Positions 21,201 through 30,810 of a stretch of DNA of 64,000 bases are shown in pieces (within the stretch, counting starts at the first letter, position 1; each line of letters starts with the position of its first letter). The translations under genes and the position numbers were made by a program. The DNA is taken from the NCBI GenBank assembly GCA_022496805.1, contig CM040085.1, positions 51,944,234 through 52,008,233 of the forward strand, read 5' to 3'. The DNA is from Pohlia nutans. Taxonomy: Eukaryota > Streptophyta > Bryopsida > Bryales > Mniaceae. The notes beneath the pieces are model-generated. The model did no database searches, had not been told where the DNA came from, and worked only from the letters and a program-made list of their open reading frames with translations.

Positions 21201-21886
21201 GCAAGGCTGGGGATGTCGTTCTCGATTGCAAGGCCGCTACAGGTATGCTCCAATGACTTGAATCATAGTTTGAGCTACATTTTTGTAACGTATTCCATCA
21301 TCTAAGTCTAAGATTTTGCATTTTGTCCCATTGACAGGTACATCCATCAAGGCATGCTTAGCTCTCGGTCGTCACATTCTGGCATTGGAGGATGATCGAC
21401 AGATTTTTGTAGAGCTCATTGCACCACTGCGACTACCTAAAGCAAACGACCTTATAGGAAAGGGCAGGGTCAGCACTCCTCCATCAAATCCGGCGCCTGC
21501 TAAGAAACCGAAGAGGCAGAGACTAACAACCAATTGTGCGTAAGTTGTATCGCTCAAGCATGTTTCCAAATTTGATATTGTACAATCATTTGCACTTTAC
21601 AATATTTCTAAACCGAATTCTGATTTGTTTCAATTTTGTTCTCTTGAACAGTGGGGTGAGAATTATTGCGTCAAATCGTGATCGGTATTTGAGTCCTCCT
21701 CCAACTTTCACGCTGCCTGAGTACGTGGCCGCGATTGCCCAGGCGTACGCTACAGCCTCTCCACCTCCATACCGTCGCAAGCGACAATATGTTCAAGGAG
21801 TGCGTGCATTTGTGGATGACGAGGCAGTCCAAGGAGAGGATGATTTTAACTCCTCTAGTGAGGGTAGCTCTGGTAATAGATATTAA
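15209..21886 (+). CDS. ParB/Srx-like domain plus permuted beta-type DNA methyltransferase-like protein, 12 exons
   Basis: Exons read by eye: 15209-15457, 17084-17119, 17655-18250, 18349-18544, 18636-18833, 18913-19140, 19238-19470, 19586-20363, 20465-20812, 20981-21242, 21338-21539, 21652-21886. All have GT-AG borders and compatible phases (3561 nt, 1186 residues). Residues about 125-250 end in FYVWDGNHRVTAW, the DGNHR signature of ParB/sulfiredoxin-like domains. Exon 8 encodes a long Glu/Lys/Ala coiled coil and an acidic stretch. Exons 9-11 resemble a beta-group amino-methyltransferase: LIIADIP stands where DPPY (motif IV) is expected, then YLHDDGALVLIH, then KNQPFFHLLIQQF, then the AdoMet motif GDVVLDCKAATGTS and LGRHILALEDD. 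ParB fused to N4/N6 DNA methylase is known in bacteria and phages. Both signature motifs are altered, so activity is doubtful. Exons 1-2 are least certain. Confidence 0.7.
15728..16870. repeat. 116-bp tandem repeat with long perfect palindrome, about 9 units
   Basis: The core GGCACTCGTATACGAGTGCC starts at 15851, 15967, 16083, 16199, 16315, 16431, 16547 and 16663, a constant 116-bp period, and in degenerate form at 16780. In most units the palindrome extends to 26 bp with flanking AGA and TCT. The rest of each unit holds CATGACTCTAGAAGGTGC and a TTGATTCAATCATTAAGTG-like part. A degenerate unit start is visible from about 15728. The array lies in the intron between exons 1 and 2 of the ParB-methyltransferase-like gene. 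Confidence 0.9.
17120..17540 (+). other. Proline-rich coding-like remnant inside an intron
   Basis: After the possible donor at 17119 the frame continues as VIDLSDVESVEEKFCT and meets TGA at about 17168-17170. Proline/serine-rich coding-like sequence follows (SPPSVTMLESPP, then in another frame TSPPPPLLSPV, then RRRSRSRDHSEMTRRSYMRR) and ends at 17538. The style resembles the C-terminal exon of the gene itself (SPPPYRRKRQYV). It may be a leftover of a duplicated 3' end or a broken exon. Confidence 0.3.
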
Positions 21887-22161
21887 GCTTTATATTCAAT
21901 ATATACGCATTTGTTGAATTATAATTATTATGTTTCCACTTTTGATTTTTATTTATGCAATGTTTATGCATTGGAACCGAAAGGTTCTAATCCTTTTACA
22001 TATATGCATAGGCTCGTGACGACCCTTGGATGCAATTTATATCAATTGGATCTACAAACACGGCACTACTACTATCTCTTTTAGAGCCCATATCCAATGC
22101 TCATCAAAGTCATTGCTTGCTCTCGATGATTGTCTTTCAAATAGGACTCGTACTCAACTGA
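21887..22161. other. Short spacer between convergent genes
   Basis: AT-rich sequence between the end of the plus-strand gene (TAA at 21884-21886) and the end of the minus-strand transposase remnant (stop at 22162-22164). It presumably contains both 3' ends. No further feature seen. Confidence 0.4.
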
Positions 22162-23313
22162 CTACTTTACTGAGCGCATCATGTCGTCTATTGTAGCAAC
22201 GTACAAACACGTCCCTCTACTCTGTGACATCCGCTGCCAGTAGCTGTGTACAGTCTCGCCTAGGTTGCATAAAAGAGTGTCCGCAATCTGCTCTGTCGTT
22301 AGATCCTGGAAGCCACATACCAAATGTTGAATGAGTAAGACAACAAAGTAGTAATTCGGATTCGTAAGATAACATATTTATGAATAGGCAATCAACTCTC
22401 ACAAGCTCATAGAATCCACCCCATTGACGGAATCTGAAGTGCCAAAATCCGAGCCAATCATCCAGCTCTCGCAGTCCATCTTCAGTGGCAGCTCCTGAGG
22501 ACAGCCACCTGTCTCTAGTGCAATGGTAGAACTCTTCAGCCTCCCACGGGGTCTTCGCTTCTTTGAAATTCGTACAGAGTCTCTTATGCATTTCTCGGAG
22601 GTCTGGCCGGATGTGCTCCACTGCGTATCGCTCCAAAGAGCCGGTCCAATCAACTTCATTGTACCTTTCTCTACCAACCATCTTCCTATTGGGATTTCCA
22701 TTCCCGTACACAATCCTCACCGCCATCCAGTTCGCATCATCCCCATCTGCTACAAATCCCTTGAAGTAAGGGTTCGGAACTCCATTTCGTTCCATCACGT
22801 TGTTGAGAGCCAACCACATGAGCTTCTGTGAATCGACATCATCGCTCAAGATCTCGCATGTGGCTATTGTCATCAGGTGACACATTTCTGAATCATAAAC
22901 GTAGCAAGACATAGTTGTCCAACCTCTTACTCGGTTGAGGTGGTCAAACATGATCCAACGTTTGTGTAGGTCCTACCCGGTTGCATGCGCGTCACAAGAT
23001 CAACGCCGCTGCCAGGTCCATCTTCTGACATCTTGAATATGTAATACCGTCCAGTTCCAAATCCGAATTTGTCGCTCAATTGAATGAAGGCGTATGGACA
23101 CTCAATCCTCAATTGTTCGACCATGTCAAGTGATCCTCTCTCTTCACTAACGGTTGAATCCAATCTAGTTGCGTCCCATCTGTATCGAGAATGGAACATA
23201 CTGATGTGCTCAATCATAGCAAGATACATCTGTGATCGAGATGGTACTATTGATCCTATTCCATGTGCCGTACCAACCTCAATGGAGGATTCGCCCGTGA
23301 AGCTTGTATCCAT
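22162..23313 (-). pseudogene. Second MULE transposase copy, truncated and frameshifted
   Basis: This is homologous to the middle of the transposase at 7.4-11.2 kb. IFKMSEDGPGSGVDLVTRM matches IFKMSEMGPGSGVDLVKRM; then come MFDHLNRVRGWTTM, YVYDSEMCHLMTIAT, GFVADGDDANW and FWHFRFRQWGGF. A single-base frameshift near 22,967 separates the first 110 or so residues (ATG 23313) from the core. A 97-nt GT-AG intron (22306-22402) matches the in-frame intron of the first copy. After splicing the frame reads DLTTEQIADTLLCNLGETV and stops at 22162. The N-terminal zinc-finger part and the SWIM finger are absent. The CFFHW motif of the other copy is replaced by NEVDW. It is probably inactive and lies tail to tail with the ParB-methyltransferase-like gene. 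Confidence 0.8.
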
Positions 23314-23651
23314 TTCTCTACAACGACAAACTAGACACTCAATACACAAAATTGTGGGCGACGCTACTACGAGAGATAAGCGGACACACAATATAGATGA
23401 GCGTTGTAAATAGCAACATATATATTACGCATCATCATCTGTCCGTAGTAGTCAAACACAAAGTCTTCGAAGTCAATTTTGGTGCACAACTTTTTTAGTC
23501 ATGTCCATCATTACTAGACTTCCATGAGTCAAAATAGGTCTATTCTTATATTGGCATCACTGATTCGGCTGGATTCAAAGTCAGTGACAATACGATCTAA
23601 TTAAAAAATGCGGACGGACTAAGTGCAAGCCGTCAATTCATTTCTATTTTT
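23314..23651. other. AT-rich spacer
   Basis: Sequence upstream of the transposase remnant on the minus strand. It may include eroded 5' transposase sequence, but I cannot align it by eye. No other gene seen. Confidence 0.35.
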
Positions 23652-23872
23652 GGTCACGAGACTCCCTGGGACTGTCTCTGTGCTAGGTCCCGGGACTGCC
23701 CGGGAGAGCCTAAGGGCTATTCCCGTGCTTGGTCCCGGGACTGCCCCGAACAGCCCAGGAGCTATCTTGGTGCTTGGTCCCGAGACTGCCCAAATCAGCC
23801 CAGGGACTGTTCCATTGATTGGTCCCGGGACTGCCCGGGACAATCCATGGCCAATCCCGGTGTTTAGTATAG
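23652..23872. repeat. 45-bp tandem repeat containing GGTCCCGGGACTGCCC
   Basis: GGTCCCGGGACTGCCC, or a close variant, begins at 23686, 23731, 23776 and 23821, a constant 45-bp period. A partial unit starts at 23652 (GGTCACGAGACTCCC). The unit centre CCCGGG is palindromic. Open frames through it translate to Pro/Gly/Thr repeats and are not taken as genes. Confidence 0.85.
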
Positions 23873-23894
23873 AGACTCACCGGCGCTAATACTA

Positions 23895-24235
23895 AGACAG
23901 TTTTACCACGGTAAATTTTCTGAAATGTGACAAAAATAGACATTTATCGTGCATAAACTATTATTGGAAAGTCACCATGTGGTAAAACTATTTTTAGGAG
24001 AGTAAAAACCTAAATTTAGATGAATTTTTTCCTAATTTTACCTAACCAAGTAAATAAATTGTTCGAAATTTCCTCTGTAAAAGTGAAATTTCTACTCTCC
24101 GCTCTCCGCTCTCTGCTCTCCGCTCTCCTATCCAAGGCTCGCGTACGAGCTTTCCCCCGCGCGGAACGTTATGTGGACGGGCGTGATAACATGTCGACGG
24201 GTGTGATTTCACGTGGCGGGACAGTCTTGGGTTGC
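23895..24235. repeat. Inverted relative of the 6.8-7.15 kb block
   Basis: In reverse orientation this segment carries, in the same order as 6.8-7.15 kb, GTGGACGGG words (24,173-24,215), CGCGCGG (about 24,158), a GAGAGCG run (complement CTCTCCG at 24,095-24,128), and a TTTTACCACGGTAAA palindrome (23,901-23,915). The GGATGGGAGAGCGG of the left block matches GGATAGGAGAGCGG here. The two blocks flank the MULE and ParB-methyltransferase-like genes. Confidence 0.55.
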
Positions 24236-24498
24236 AGCTAATTCTCGTGTTCTTTCAATTTTTTAATCTGCTATACTTCACTATTAAGGTCTACGACATA
24301 AATGTATGTTGGTATTGTTTAAGTGCAGGGATAAATGCACAGTGAGGTGTAAACCTTGAACACATGCGACACGGGTTCGGAAAGTAGTGTTTGCATAGTG
24401 TATTTAAATTTATACCGACAACAGGAGTCCTAACGACGGAGAGTGCAAACACAAACATTGCAACTGCGCCAGAACCTGTATACCCGCACCACAAAAAA

Positions 24499-24876
24499 CT
24501 AAGGAGATGCGTGCCTGTAACCTGAGGGGCCAGTACGGGCCGCTTTCTTTGAAACATACATAGATCGCGGATGCTCCTTCTGGGGCGAATACGCACCGGG
24601 CGGGAAATCCGCAACATGCGAGTATGCATGTTTAACAACGGACACTATCCGGTTCGGCGCACTAGTATTTGACACCAAGTCCTTCGCTGGATCCACTGGA
24701 GTAGTCTCCCGCACTTCCACGGCGCTACCAACGGTGATGCCAACGACTCCCGTAGGATCGATCAACACACGATCTGCAGAATCATCTAAACGAACGCAGT
24801 CGAAGAAAATAGGCCCTACATCGCCAGAATCGCCTACTTTGTATGACTGAGCTAGACGACACACTAAACTCTCCAT
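24499..24876 (-). CDS. Small hypothetical protein, 125 residues
   Basis: ATG at 24876 starts 125 codons (MESLVCRLAQSYKVGD...). A TATA box lies about 60 bp upstream, so this is a credible first exon or a short gene. No family recognised. The C-terminal third is basic (SKKAARTGPSGYRHASP). A possible donor (CAG|GTTACA) occurs near the end, so a spliced continuation into 24.24-24.5 kb cannot be excluded. GGACGG field 3 lies directly upstream. Confidence 0.4.
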   Translation of the reverse strand: MESLVCRLAQSYKVGDSGDVGPIFFDCVRLDDSADRVLIDPTGVVGITVGSAVEVRETTPVDPAKDLVSNTSAPNRIVSVVKHAYSHVADFPPGAYSPQKEHPRSMYVSKKAARTGPSGYRHASP

Positions 24877-24934
24877 AGCGTCACCTACATGGGCTGCACA
24901 AGGTCGAAATGAAAACCTTCACCAAGGCAATCGA

Positions 24935-24942
24935 TATTTATA
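24935..24942 (-). promoter_or_regulatory. TATA box TATAAATA
   Basis: On the minus strand GGG TATAAATA TCG stands about 60 bp before the ATG at 24876, the normal spacing for a plant core promoter with a short leader. A TTTAGGG pair (24,958-24,972) and the first GGACGG word (24,999) follow immediately upstream. Confidence 0.6.
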
Positions 24943-24956
24943 CCCTTGGCGGGCAA

Positions 24957-25540
24957 GGTTTAGGGTTTAGGGCCACGCACACGATCTCCCGCGCGGCTGG
25001 ACGGCCATTCCGTCGACTGGATGCCCTCTACGTCCGCTAGACGGATCCTTCGTCGACTGCATGGCCGAGTGCGATGGTTAGACGACCTCTCTAGCGACTA
25101 GACGGCCCTCCCGTCCAGAAGAGCGCCCCTCGGTCTCCTTGACGGCCCATCCGTCCACAGACAGGACGGCCCACCCATCCTCTGGACGGGCTCTCCATCA
25201 ACTAGACGGCCCTCTCTGTCGGGCCGTCCACTCCACAGACTAGTCGTCCTGAGGACACGGTCAGCCCGTCATCTAGACGGACTACCCGTCCACGGACAGG
25301 ACGGCCCACCCGTCCTCTGGACGGCTACTCCGTCAACCCGACGGACCTCCCCGTCGGACCGTCCACTCGACGGAATAGCCGCCAGAGGAGACGGTCGGCC
25401 CGTCAACTGGACGGACAACCCGTCTACTGGATGGACGGGTCGACCATGCAGTCAACGACCTGCACTCAAATCGGACGGGTTAGCCGTCCAGTTCGACGGC
25501 CAAGCTGTCAACTGTTCGACGGCTGCGCACTGTGCATGGA
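24957..25540. repeat. GGACGG word field 3
   Basis: GTTTAGGGTTTAGGG starts the block. About 500 bp of GGACGG/CCGTCC words in both orientations follow, many as CCGTC...GACTGGACGG pairs. No gene. The stretch 25,541-25,800 beyond it is ordinary AT-rich sequence ending in a run of A. Confidence 0.75.
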
Positions 25541-25820
25541 CTCCTGCATGGAAACAAAGTCTCTACAGGCAACCATGAACATCGACACGGTGTAGGAACA
25601 TTTGTTTATTCAAAATTGTGTGACGTATGTACATAATCACAAAATGTATCTCCCATGGGACAGCTTATCTATCCCGTCTACCCTGGTGTACATCGAGAAA
25701 ACATATAACACTATATACAGTCTGAACGGAATAATCTAATAGCAGCCGGATGGGCCGGATGAACCGGATCCCATGCACAATTGCCGAACAAAAAAAAAAG
25801 AGGTGGCGACGACGACTAAT

Positions 25821-26358
25821 CTATCGACGCTGTGCGCCCTGCCCTTGCGCTCGCCGGGTGAGGCGCCACTGTGCAAATGTGCACCTTGTGTGCAATTCAA
25901 AACGAGCCAACGCCTTCCGCTTCTTGTGTTTGCTCCAATTCGTGGTCATTCGCCCGTCCGTGACAAGCTTCAAAAAATACGGGTTCAGCCAACGCAGCGT
26001 TGGCTCCTCCATCCCCGAACGCTGTAGTGCCCACAACACGTACTCCTGTAGCTATTTCTGGTCCACAGGATACCTGGATGGTTCCCAGCGCCGCATCGCG
26101 ATAGCGTGATGCCGATGTGCAGGATCCTAAGCGTGAAAGCTGCTGCAAGATCAAAACTCTTGCGAACTGGCCGTCCACCGCTCCCCAGTTCCAACCTGCA
26201 ATCTCTCACCAGCCCGCAATAGCGCAAATAGTCTTTGGGAATCTGAGATCGACGCACTCCCGAACTGCAGAATCTGCCGGACGGTGCGAGACAACAGCAA
26301 TTGCGAGCAGGCCGTCCAACGCGATCCAGTCCCAACCTGCACACACAAAATGGAAACA
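25821..26358 (-). CDS. Possible small gene of unknown family with a duplicated exon-like unit
   Basis: The minus strand contains coding-like stretches that cannot be joined with certainty. One is CAGWDWIALDGLLAIAVV (26.30-26.34 kb) and a second, similar one is EIAGWNWGAVDGQFARV (26.16-26.20 kb). Both are preceded by CAG|GTTGG and lie 141 bp apart. A basic C-terminal part, about residues PTLRWLNPYFLKLVTDGRM to ARFELHTRCTFAQWRL, ends at 25821. The frames differ, so either introns or frameshifts separate them. No known domain recognised. GGACGG fields lie on both sides. Confidence 0.3.
26160..26341. repeat. Direct duplication of a 41-bp unit
   Basis: TTGCGA(A/G)C.GGCCGTCCA followed by CCAACCTGCA occurs at 26,160-26,200 and 26,301-26,341 with about 80% identity. 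On the minus strand each unit begins with a CAG acceptor-like site followed by GTTGG, so it may be a duplicated exon start. Confidence 0.55.
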
Positions 26359-26459
26359 TACAGCAACGAGGAATACCATGGAGACAGAAGCCACCTGGAA
26401 AGCATTTTATATGAGCAGGGGCCGTCCGATATCTTGTGAATTGCCAACATACAGCCGTT

Positions 26460-26660
26460 GATCCGGGCCGTCATTGCATAACTCATGGCCGTCGACTGGA
26501 CGGATTTTGTAAAATTCCTGGGACGGCCTGTCCGTCCGCTCGACGGGGGGGAGGGGGGGGGGTTATCCACCCCTGCCTGGACGGCCTGGGCGTGTTTTGG
26601 ACAGCTTGGGCGTGTTTAGACGGCTTTCCCGCCAGTTGAACAGACCCGGGGACGACCTTC
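26460..26660. repeat. GGACGG word field, short
   Basis: About 200 bp of GGACGG/CCGTCC words around a run of G (26,546-26,563). No gene. Confidence 0.65.
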
Positions 26661-28063
26661 CGTCTCGTTTGTAAAACCCGTCTTTTCTTGGATAATGTTT
26701 CCCTTAAACTGGATCTAACGAAACCCTTTTCACGTGGACAAAGTAATTTAATCAATGACCGCATTGCTAATAATTACCAAATCATTACCAGAGTCGGAAT
26801 TAAAAAGGTATGGTTTGTGATACCAAGACTAAAATAGATAAGTTATAAGAACATGGAGAACGATTATTGCCAATCTTGCGACGAGTGACCGATGGACCTA
26901 AGCAATAATTTACAATAATGCTTTTAATAATGAGATTGAGTTGGTAGATCGTACTATTGTAGAGTTAAAGGAACATTAGATACACTCAAACACGATGCGG
27001 CATTTAAAGGTTAATCCAGAAAACTATGACTTTATCAGAATATTATAAACCTTGAAGTAGGGAAATATTATGTTTAGAATCAAACTTAGAGTAAATCTTT
27101 AAATTACATCCCTTCATGTAGGCATTGTAGGGGGGTAAGGGCAATAGAGTAATATAACTGACCTCGATCTGTCTGTGCATGCATCGATCACCTTCCCTTT
27201 GTTGCAAGTCCGCTACTTAATCGCTTCACACCAGTTGCCCTCAGACACTCCTTAATTTGGAAGCCTACCTGCAGAGAATCAATGAGTCGATCGATCAGTC
27301 GTTTGCTTGCTTATCCGACCTACAAGTCAATCAATGGATCAATTCTTCAAGCCTCCGACGTGCAGCCACCACTCTCCTGCACAGAACAAGCCCTTTGAGG
27401 AATATATGCACATTGACTGAGCTTCTCGTTTCAAGGGAATTGCAGAAACTTCACATACTTGAGTTCTCCATAATTATGATAATTATGTGTGTAGCCGCCT
27501 CCTAATATGAGCTTATTGTAATGCATGATCATGGCTTCCACTTAAGTATTCTTTCATTTCCATTCCAACATCATAAGTAGGTAAGTTGTGTTTGAAGTGG
27601 TCTTAAAACTTTCCATTCAAAGATGGCTAGCCATCCTTTTCCTGTCCACATGATTAGACATGTGGGTGTATTTGTAATGATGACTGGATCTTTGTAAATG
27701 ATTTTGAATAGATTTGAACATTAGTACATAATCATCTTATTAAGTTAGTTTATGTTCTATTGTTCTTTGGAACCTACTCTTCAAAGTCTAAATGGAAGTC
27801 TCTTAAATTAGTTGTGGTGGTTTTGTACTAATGAAATATATAGGTTTAAGTCATTGTGTGATGAAAATGAAACTCAACAGTTTGGTGAGATCTTGGAAAG
27901 AGCAGTGAAGGAGATGTGACCTCTTCAAAATTCTCTATTCTGTAGATATGTTGAATGTTAAAATATTGAAATGAGAAATGATTGGTATGAAATATGTATG
28001 AAGAGGGCTGTTTTGAGTATGACTAATTAGTTTTGTGTTATCATGCAATTAGTTTTATCAATC
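26661..28063. other. AT-rich region without recognisable genes
   Basis: About 1.4 kb of AT-rich sequence on the right of the GGACGG words. Open frames are short and of random composition. I see no gene, repeat array or RNA here. Confidence 0.5.
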
Positions 28064-29131
28064 TGGATGATGGTAGAACATCGTGGAAGGCATATTATCA
28101 CCTCTAGGGAGCGAAGAATATTAATATACGCCCATTGGTAATATAAAACACATGTGGCATGGCATTTGGATGAGTGACACATACGACTTAGGCATTATGA
28201 GACGGCTAGGACATTCATTAAGACAATAACGACATTAATTATTGAAGGGATGGTCAGATATTTAAATGTCACGATAGTTTGAACAGTAGGAATTCAAAAA
28301 GTATAATTCTAATCAAGAAGTAATACTGTAATAGGGTGATTGTGCAGCACGGATCGAGCAAATATTGGAGGTTTAGCTCATATAGTATAATACAAAATCC
28401 ACACTACAAAAAGTCAATGATGAAACTGTGTTTAATCCTGTACATCATCCACTTGTCAAAGCCGCCAAAGGAAATGCAGAAAAATATATCTCCCAGGTGT
28501 TCATGAACCTCGCAATGGACAAGATAGAATATACGAGTCTTCTCGACGACAACACTCACCATCACAAAACGATTCAAGGGTCCCATTCTGAAAGTCACTC
28601 CAGAATTACGGTTTTTAAGTGCCACTGTTGATATATGATGGCCCTTTGTCAAATGCATGAGTAAGGGATCCCGGGAGGCTTCGTAATCGCATTTTGGTAC
28701 TGGACAGCGAAAGGGCTCGTACTCACAATACCGTTCATGATTCTCGATGTCGCTCGGCCTCTGCATCTCCTCACAACCATGGCGACCATACTTGCAGCTC
28801 ACCGACAAGGATTCCACAAGTTTTTCGATGGCAATGGATCGAATACTACTCGTTGGCAGTTTGCATGTTGGACACTGCTTGCCGATTAGTTTCTTGCAAC
28901 TAGTTTGCAAGATTAGTGTTTAGATGGTCTGGGCGTATGTTCAGTCGTTCACAACTTGTCTAGTGGATGATGGTAGAACATCGTGGAAGGCATATTATCA
29001 TGTCTAGTGAGCCAAGAATATTAATATACGCCCATTGGTAATATAAAACACATGTGGCATGGCAGTTGGATGAGTGACGCATACGACTTAGGCAACATGA
29101 GACGGCTAGGACATTCATTAAGACATTAACG
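28064..29131. repeat. 168-bp direct repeats exactly 900 bp apart
   Basis: TGGATGATGGTAGAACATCG and the following 150 bp at 28,064-28,231 recur at 28,964-29,131 with about a dozen substitutions and no visible indels, giving an exact 900-bp offset. The repeat starts with TG. The space between (28,232-28,963) holds a SINA-like gene fragment on the minus strand. The structure fits a small LTR-like (TRIM-type) element with a captured gene piece, or a tandem duplication; neither is proven. Confidence 0.8.
28404..28910 (-). pseudogene. SINA/SIAH-type ubiquitin ligase fragment
   Basis: A 168-codon frame begins inside the RING finger: SCKKLIGKQCPTCKLP carries only its second half. The SIAH-type zinc finger follows (VESLSVSCKYGRHGC, then HERYCEYEPFRCPVPKC, then LLMHLTKGHH). 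The C-terminal part (VHEHLGDIFFCISFGGFDKWM) resembles the start of the SIAH substrate-binding domain and ends early. Normal SINA proteins are about 300 residues with a complete RING. The missing RING half and short tail mean a fragment, not a working ligase. Start at 28910 is the first ATG-frame codon available and is probably not the original. It lies between the 168-bp direct repeats. Confidence 0.75.
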
Positions 29132-29134
29132 ACC

Positions 29135-29290
29135 TTTAACATTTCGCATATTAAAGTCCTAAACATTCATTAATGTCCTTTAACATGTCCTAGACATTCA
29201 TTAATGTCCTTGACATTCATCAATGTCCTAGACATTCATCAATGTCTTAGACATTCATTAATGTATTTTAACATTACGCCTAAAGTCCTA
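29135..29290. repeat. Degenerate GACATTCATTAATGTCCT tandem
   Basis: The unit GACATTCATTAATGTCCTA and variants repeat about seven times. Each unit is itself a near-palindrome (ACATTCATTAATGT). Confidence 0.7.
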
Positions 29291-29334
29291 AACATTGTAT
29301 AATTAATGTAGTCCAAACAGGCAATGTTACTATA

Positions 29335-30110
29335 TAACATTAGGGCAATATGACAATTTCACAATTGGTCAATAATAGTTATATTACAATATGACATTAT
29401 GACAATTCATTAATTTGACAATATGAAAATTCAAGAACTAGACAATATGACAATATGATATGGGGACTATAAATCTAGAACAATAGGAGTATATGACAAT
29501 ATGTGTCAATATGACAATATGGCAATGTGGCAATATGACAATATGGCAATGTGACAATATGACAATATGACAATATGACAATATGGCAATGTGGCAATAT
29601 GACAATATGACAATATGACAATATGACAATATGGCAATGTGGCAATCTGACAATATGACAATATGGCAATGTGGCAATATAACAATATGAGAATATGACA
29701 ATGTGTCAAGTAGTCAATATGAGTATATGACAATATGGCAATATGACATTATGACAACATGACAATATCGTAAAGTGACTATGAGTCTATGACAATAGGA
29801 CAATAGAACAATAGGACAATGGGACAATATGACAATATGACAATATGAAAATATGACAGTACGATAATATGACATTATGACAATATTGTCATATTAAAAA
29901 CATGACAATATGATAATAGAACAATGGGACAGTAGTACATTAAGACATTCGGACTAGAACCATAGGACAATAGAACAATAAAACAATAGGACAATGGAAG
30001 AATATCACAGTAAGACAATATGATGATATGACGATGTGGCGATGTGACAATATGCCAATACTAACAATTTGACTATTGGGCATGACGACAATATGGCGGT
30101 ATGATAATAC
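29335..30110. repeat. (TGACAATA)-type microsatellite, about 0.77 kb
   Basis: Runs of ATGACAATATGACAAT with 9-bp spacing, most regular at 29,500-29,700, decaying on both sides. Because the period is a multiple of three, long spurious frames (HIVILSYCHIA repeats) appear on the minus strand. They are rejected as genes. Confidence 0.9.
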
Positions 30111-30369
30111 GGTAAAACTTTGCATGTCTATTGGCGGTAAAAGGGAAATGATGGGAGAAAAAGGGGGAAATAAAGGGCAGCTAGGAGACCACCAAGAACT
30201 GCTCTAATTAGTACAACGGACTACCATAAATAGTAGTCCACCCCTGACACATACTACGCAGAAATGGGCAGTACAGTAACGTGATTCTCCGAACGAGGGA
30301 AGGAATGCTTGCACATCCTGTTGTTCGGCTTTCCCAGAATGAAGAAGTAATAACCATGGCGCATAGATC

Positions 30370-30810
30370 ATTCCTGCAATGTGATCGACGGGCGGGCCAT
30401 CCACGCCGATGAACGTCTCCGTCCAACCGACGGGTGGGCCGTCCCGCCGATGGACGTGTCCGTCCAGCCGACGGACAGGCCGTCCCGCCCATGGACGGCT
30501 CTGTCCAGCCCACGGACAGGCCGTCCCGCCCATGGACGGCTCCGTGGAGTCGTTGGGCGGGCCGTCCAGTTCGACGACTGGCCTGTGCAGCCTATTGTCA
30601 TCTCCGTCCAGTGCAGGGGGGCCGTCCAGACGACGGGCGTGTCGTCCAACCTATGGACGCCTCCGTCCAGGCGACGGGCGGGCCGTCAAGGCGTCTTGCG
30701 GTATTATAAGACACCGGGCGGGCCGTCCAGGCGTCGGGAGGGCCGTCTGGGCGTCGGGCGGGCCGTCCAGGCGACGGGCGGGCCGTCCAGGCGACGGGCG
30801 GGCCGTCCAG
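30370..30810. repeat. GGACGG word field 4
   Basis: CCGTCC and GGACGG words, mostly as GGCGGGCCGTCCAG, spaced about 18-20 bp apart. The last two units (30,781-30,810) are nearly identical. No gene. The field ends 10 bp before a TATA box. Confidence 0.8.

Noticed and set aside
20333..21256. Uninterrupted 307-codon frame taken as one exon
   Set aside because: It crosses GTATCT/TTGCAG introns (20,813-20,980) whose translated residues break the methyltransferase-like alignment; the spliced model gives consistent phases.
29438..29733. Long minus-strand frames with HIVILSYCHIA repeats
   Set aside because: Pure translation of a 9-bp microsatellite; open in several frames, no start context, no domain.
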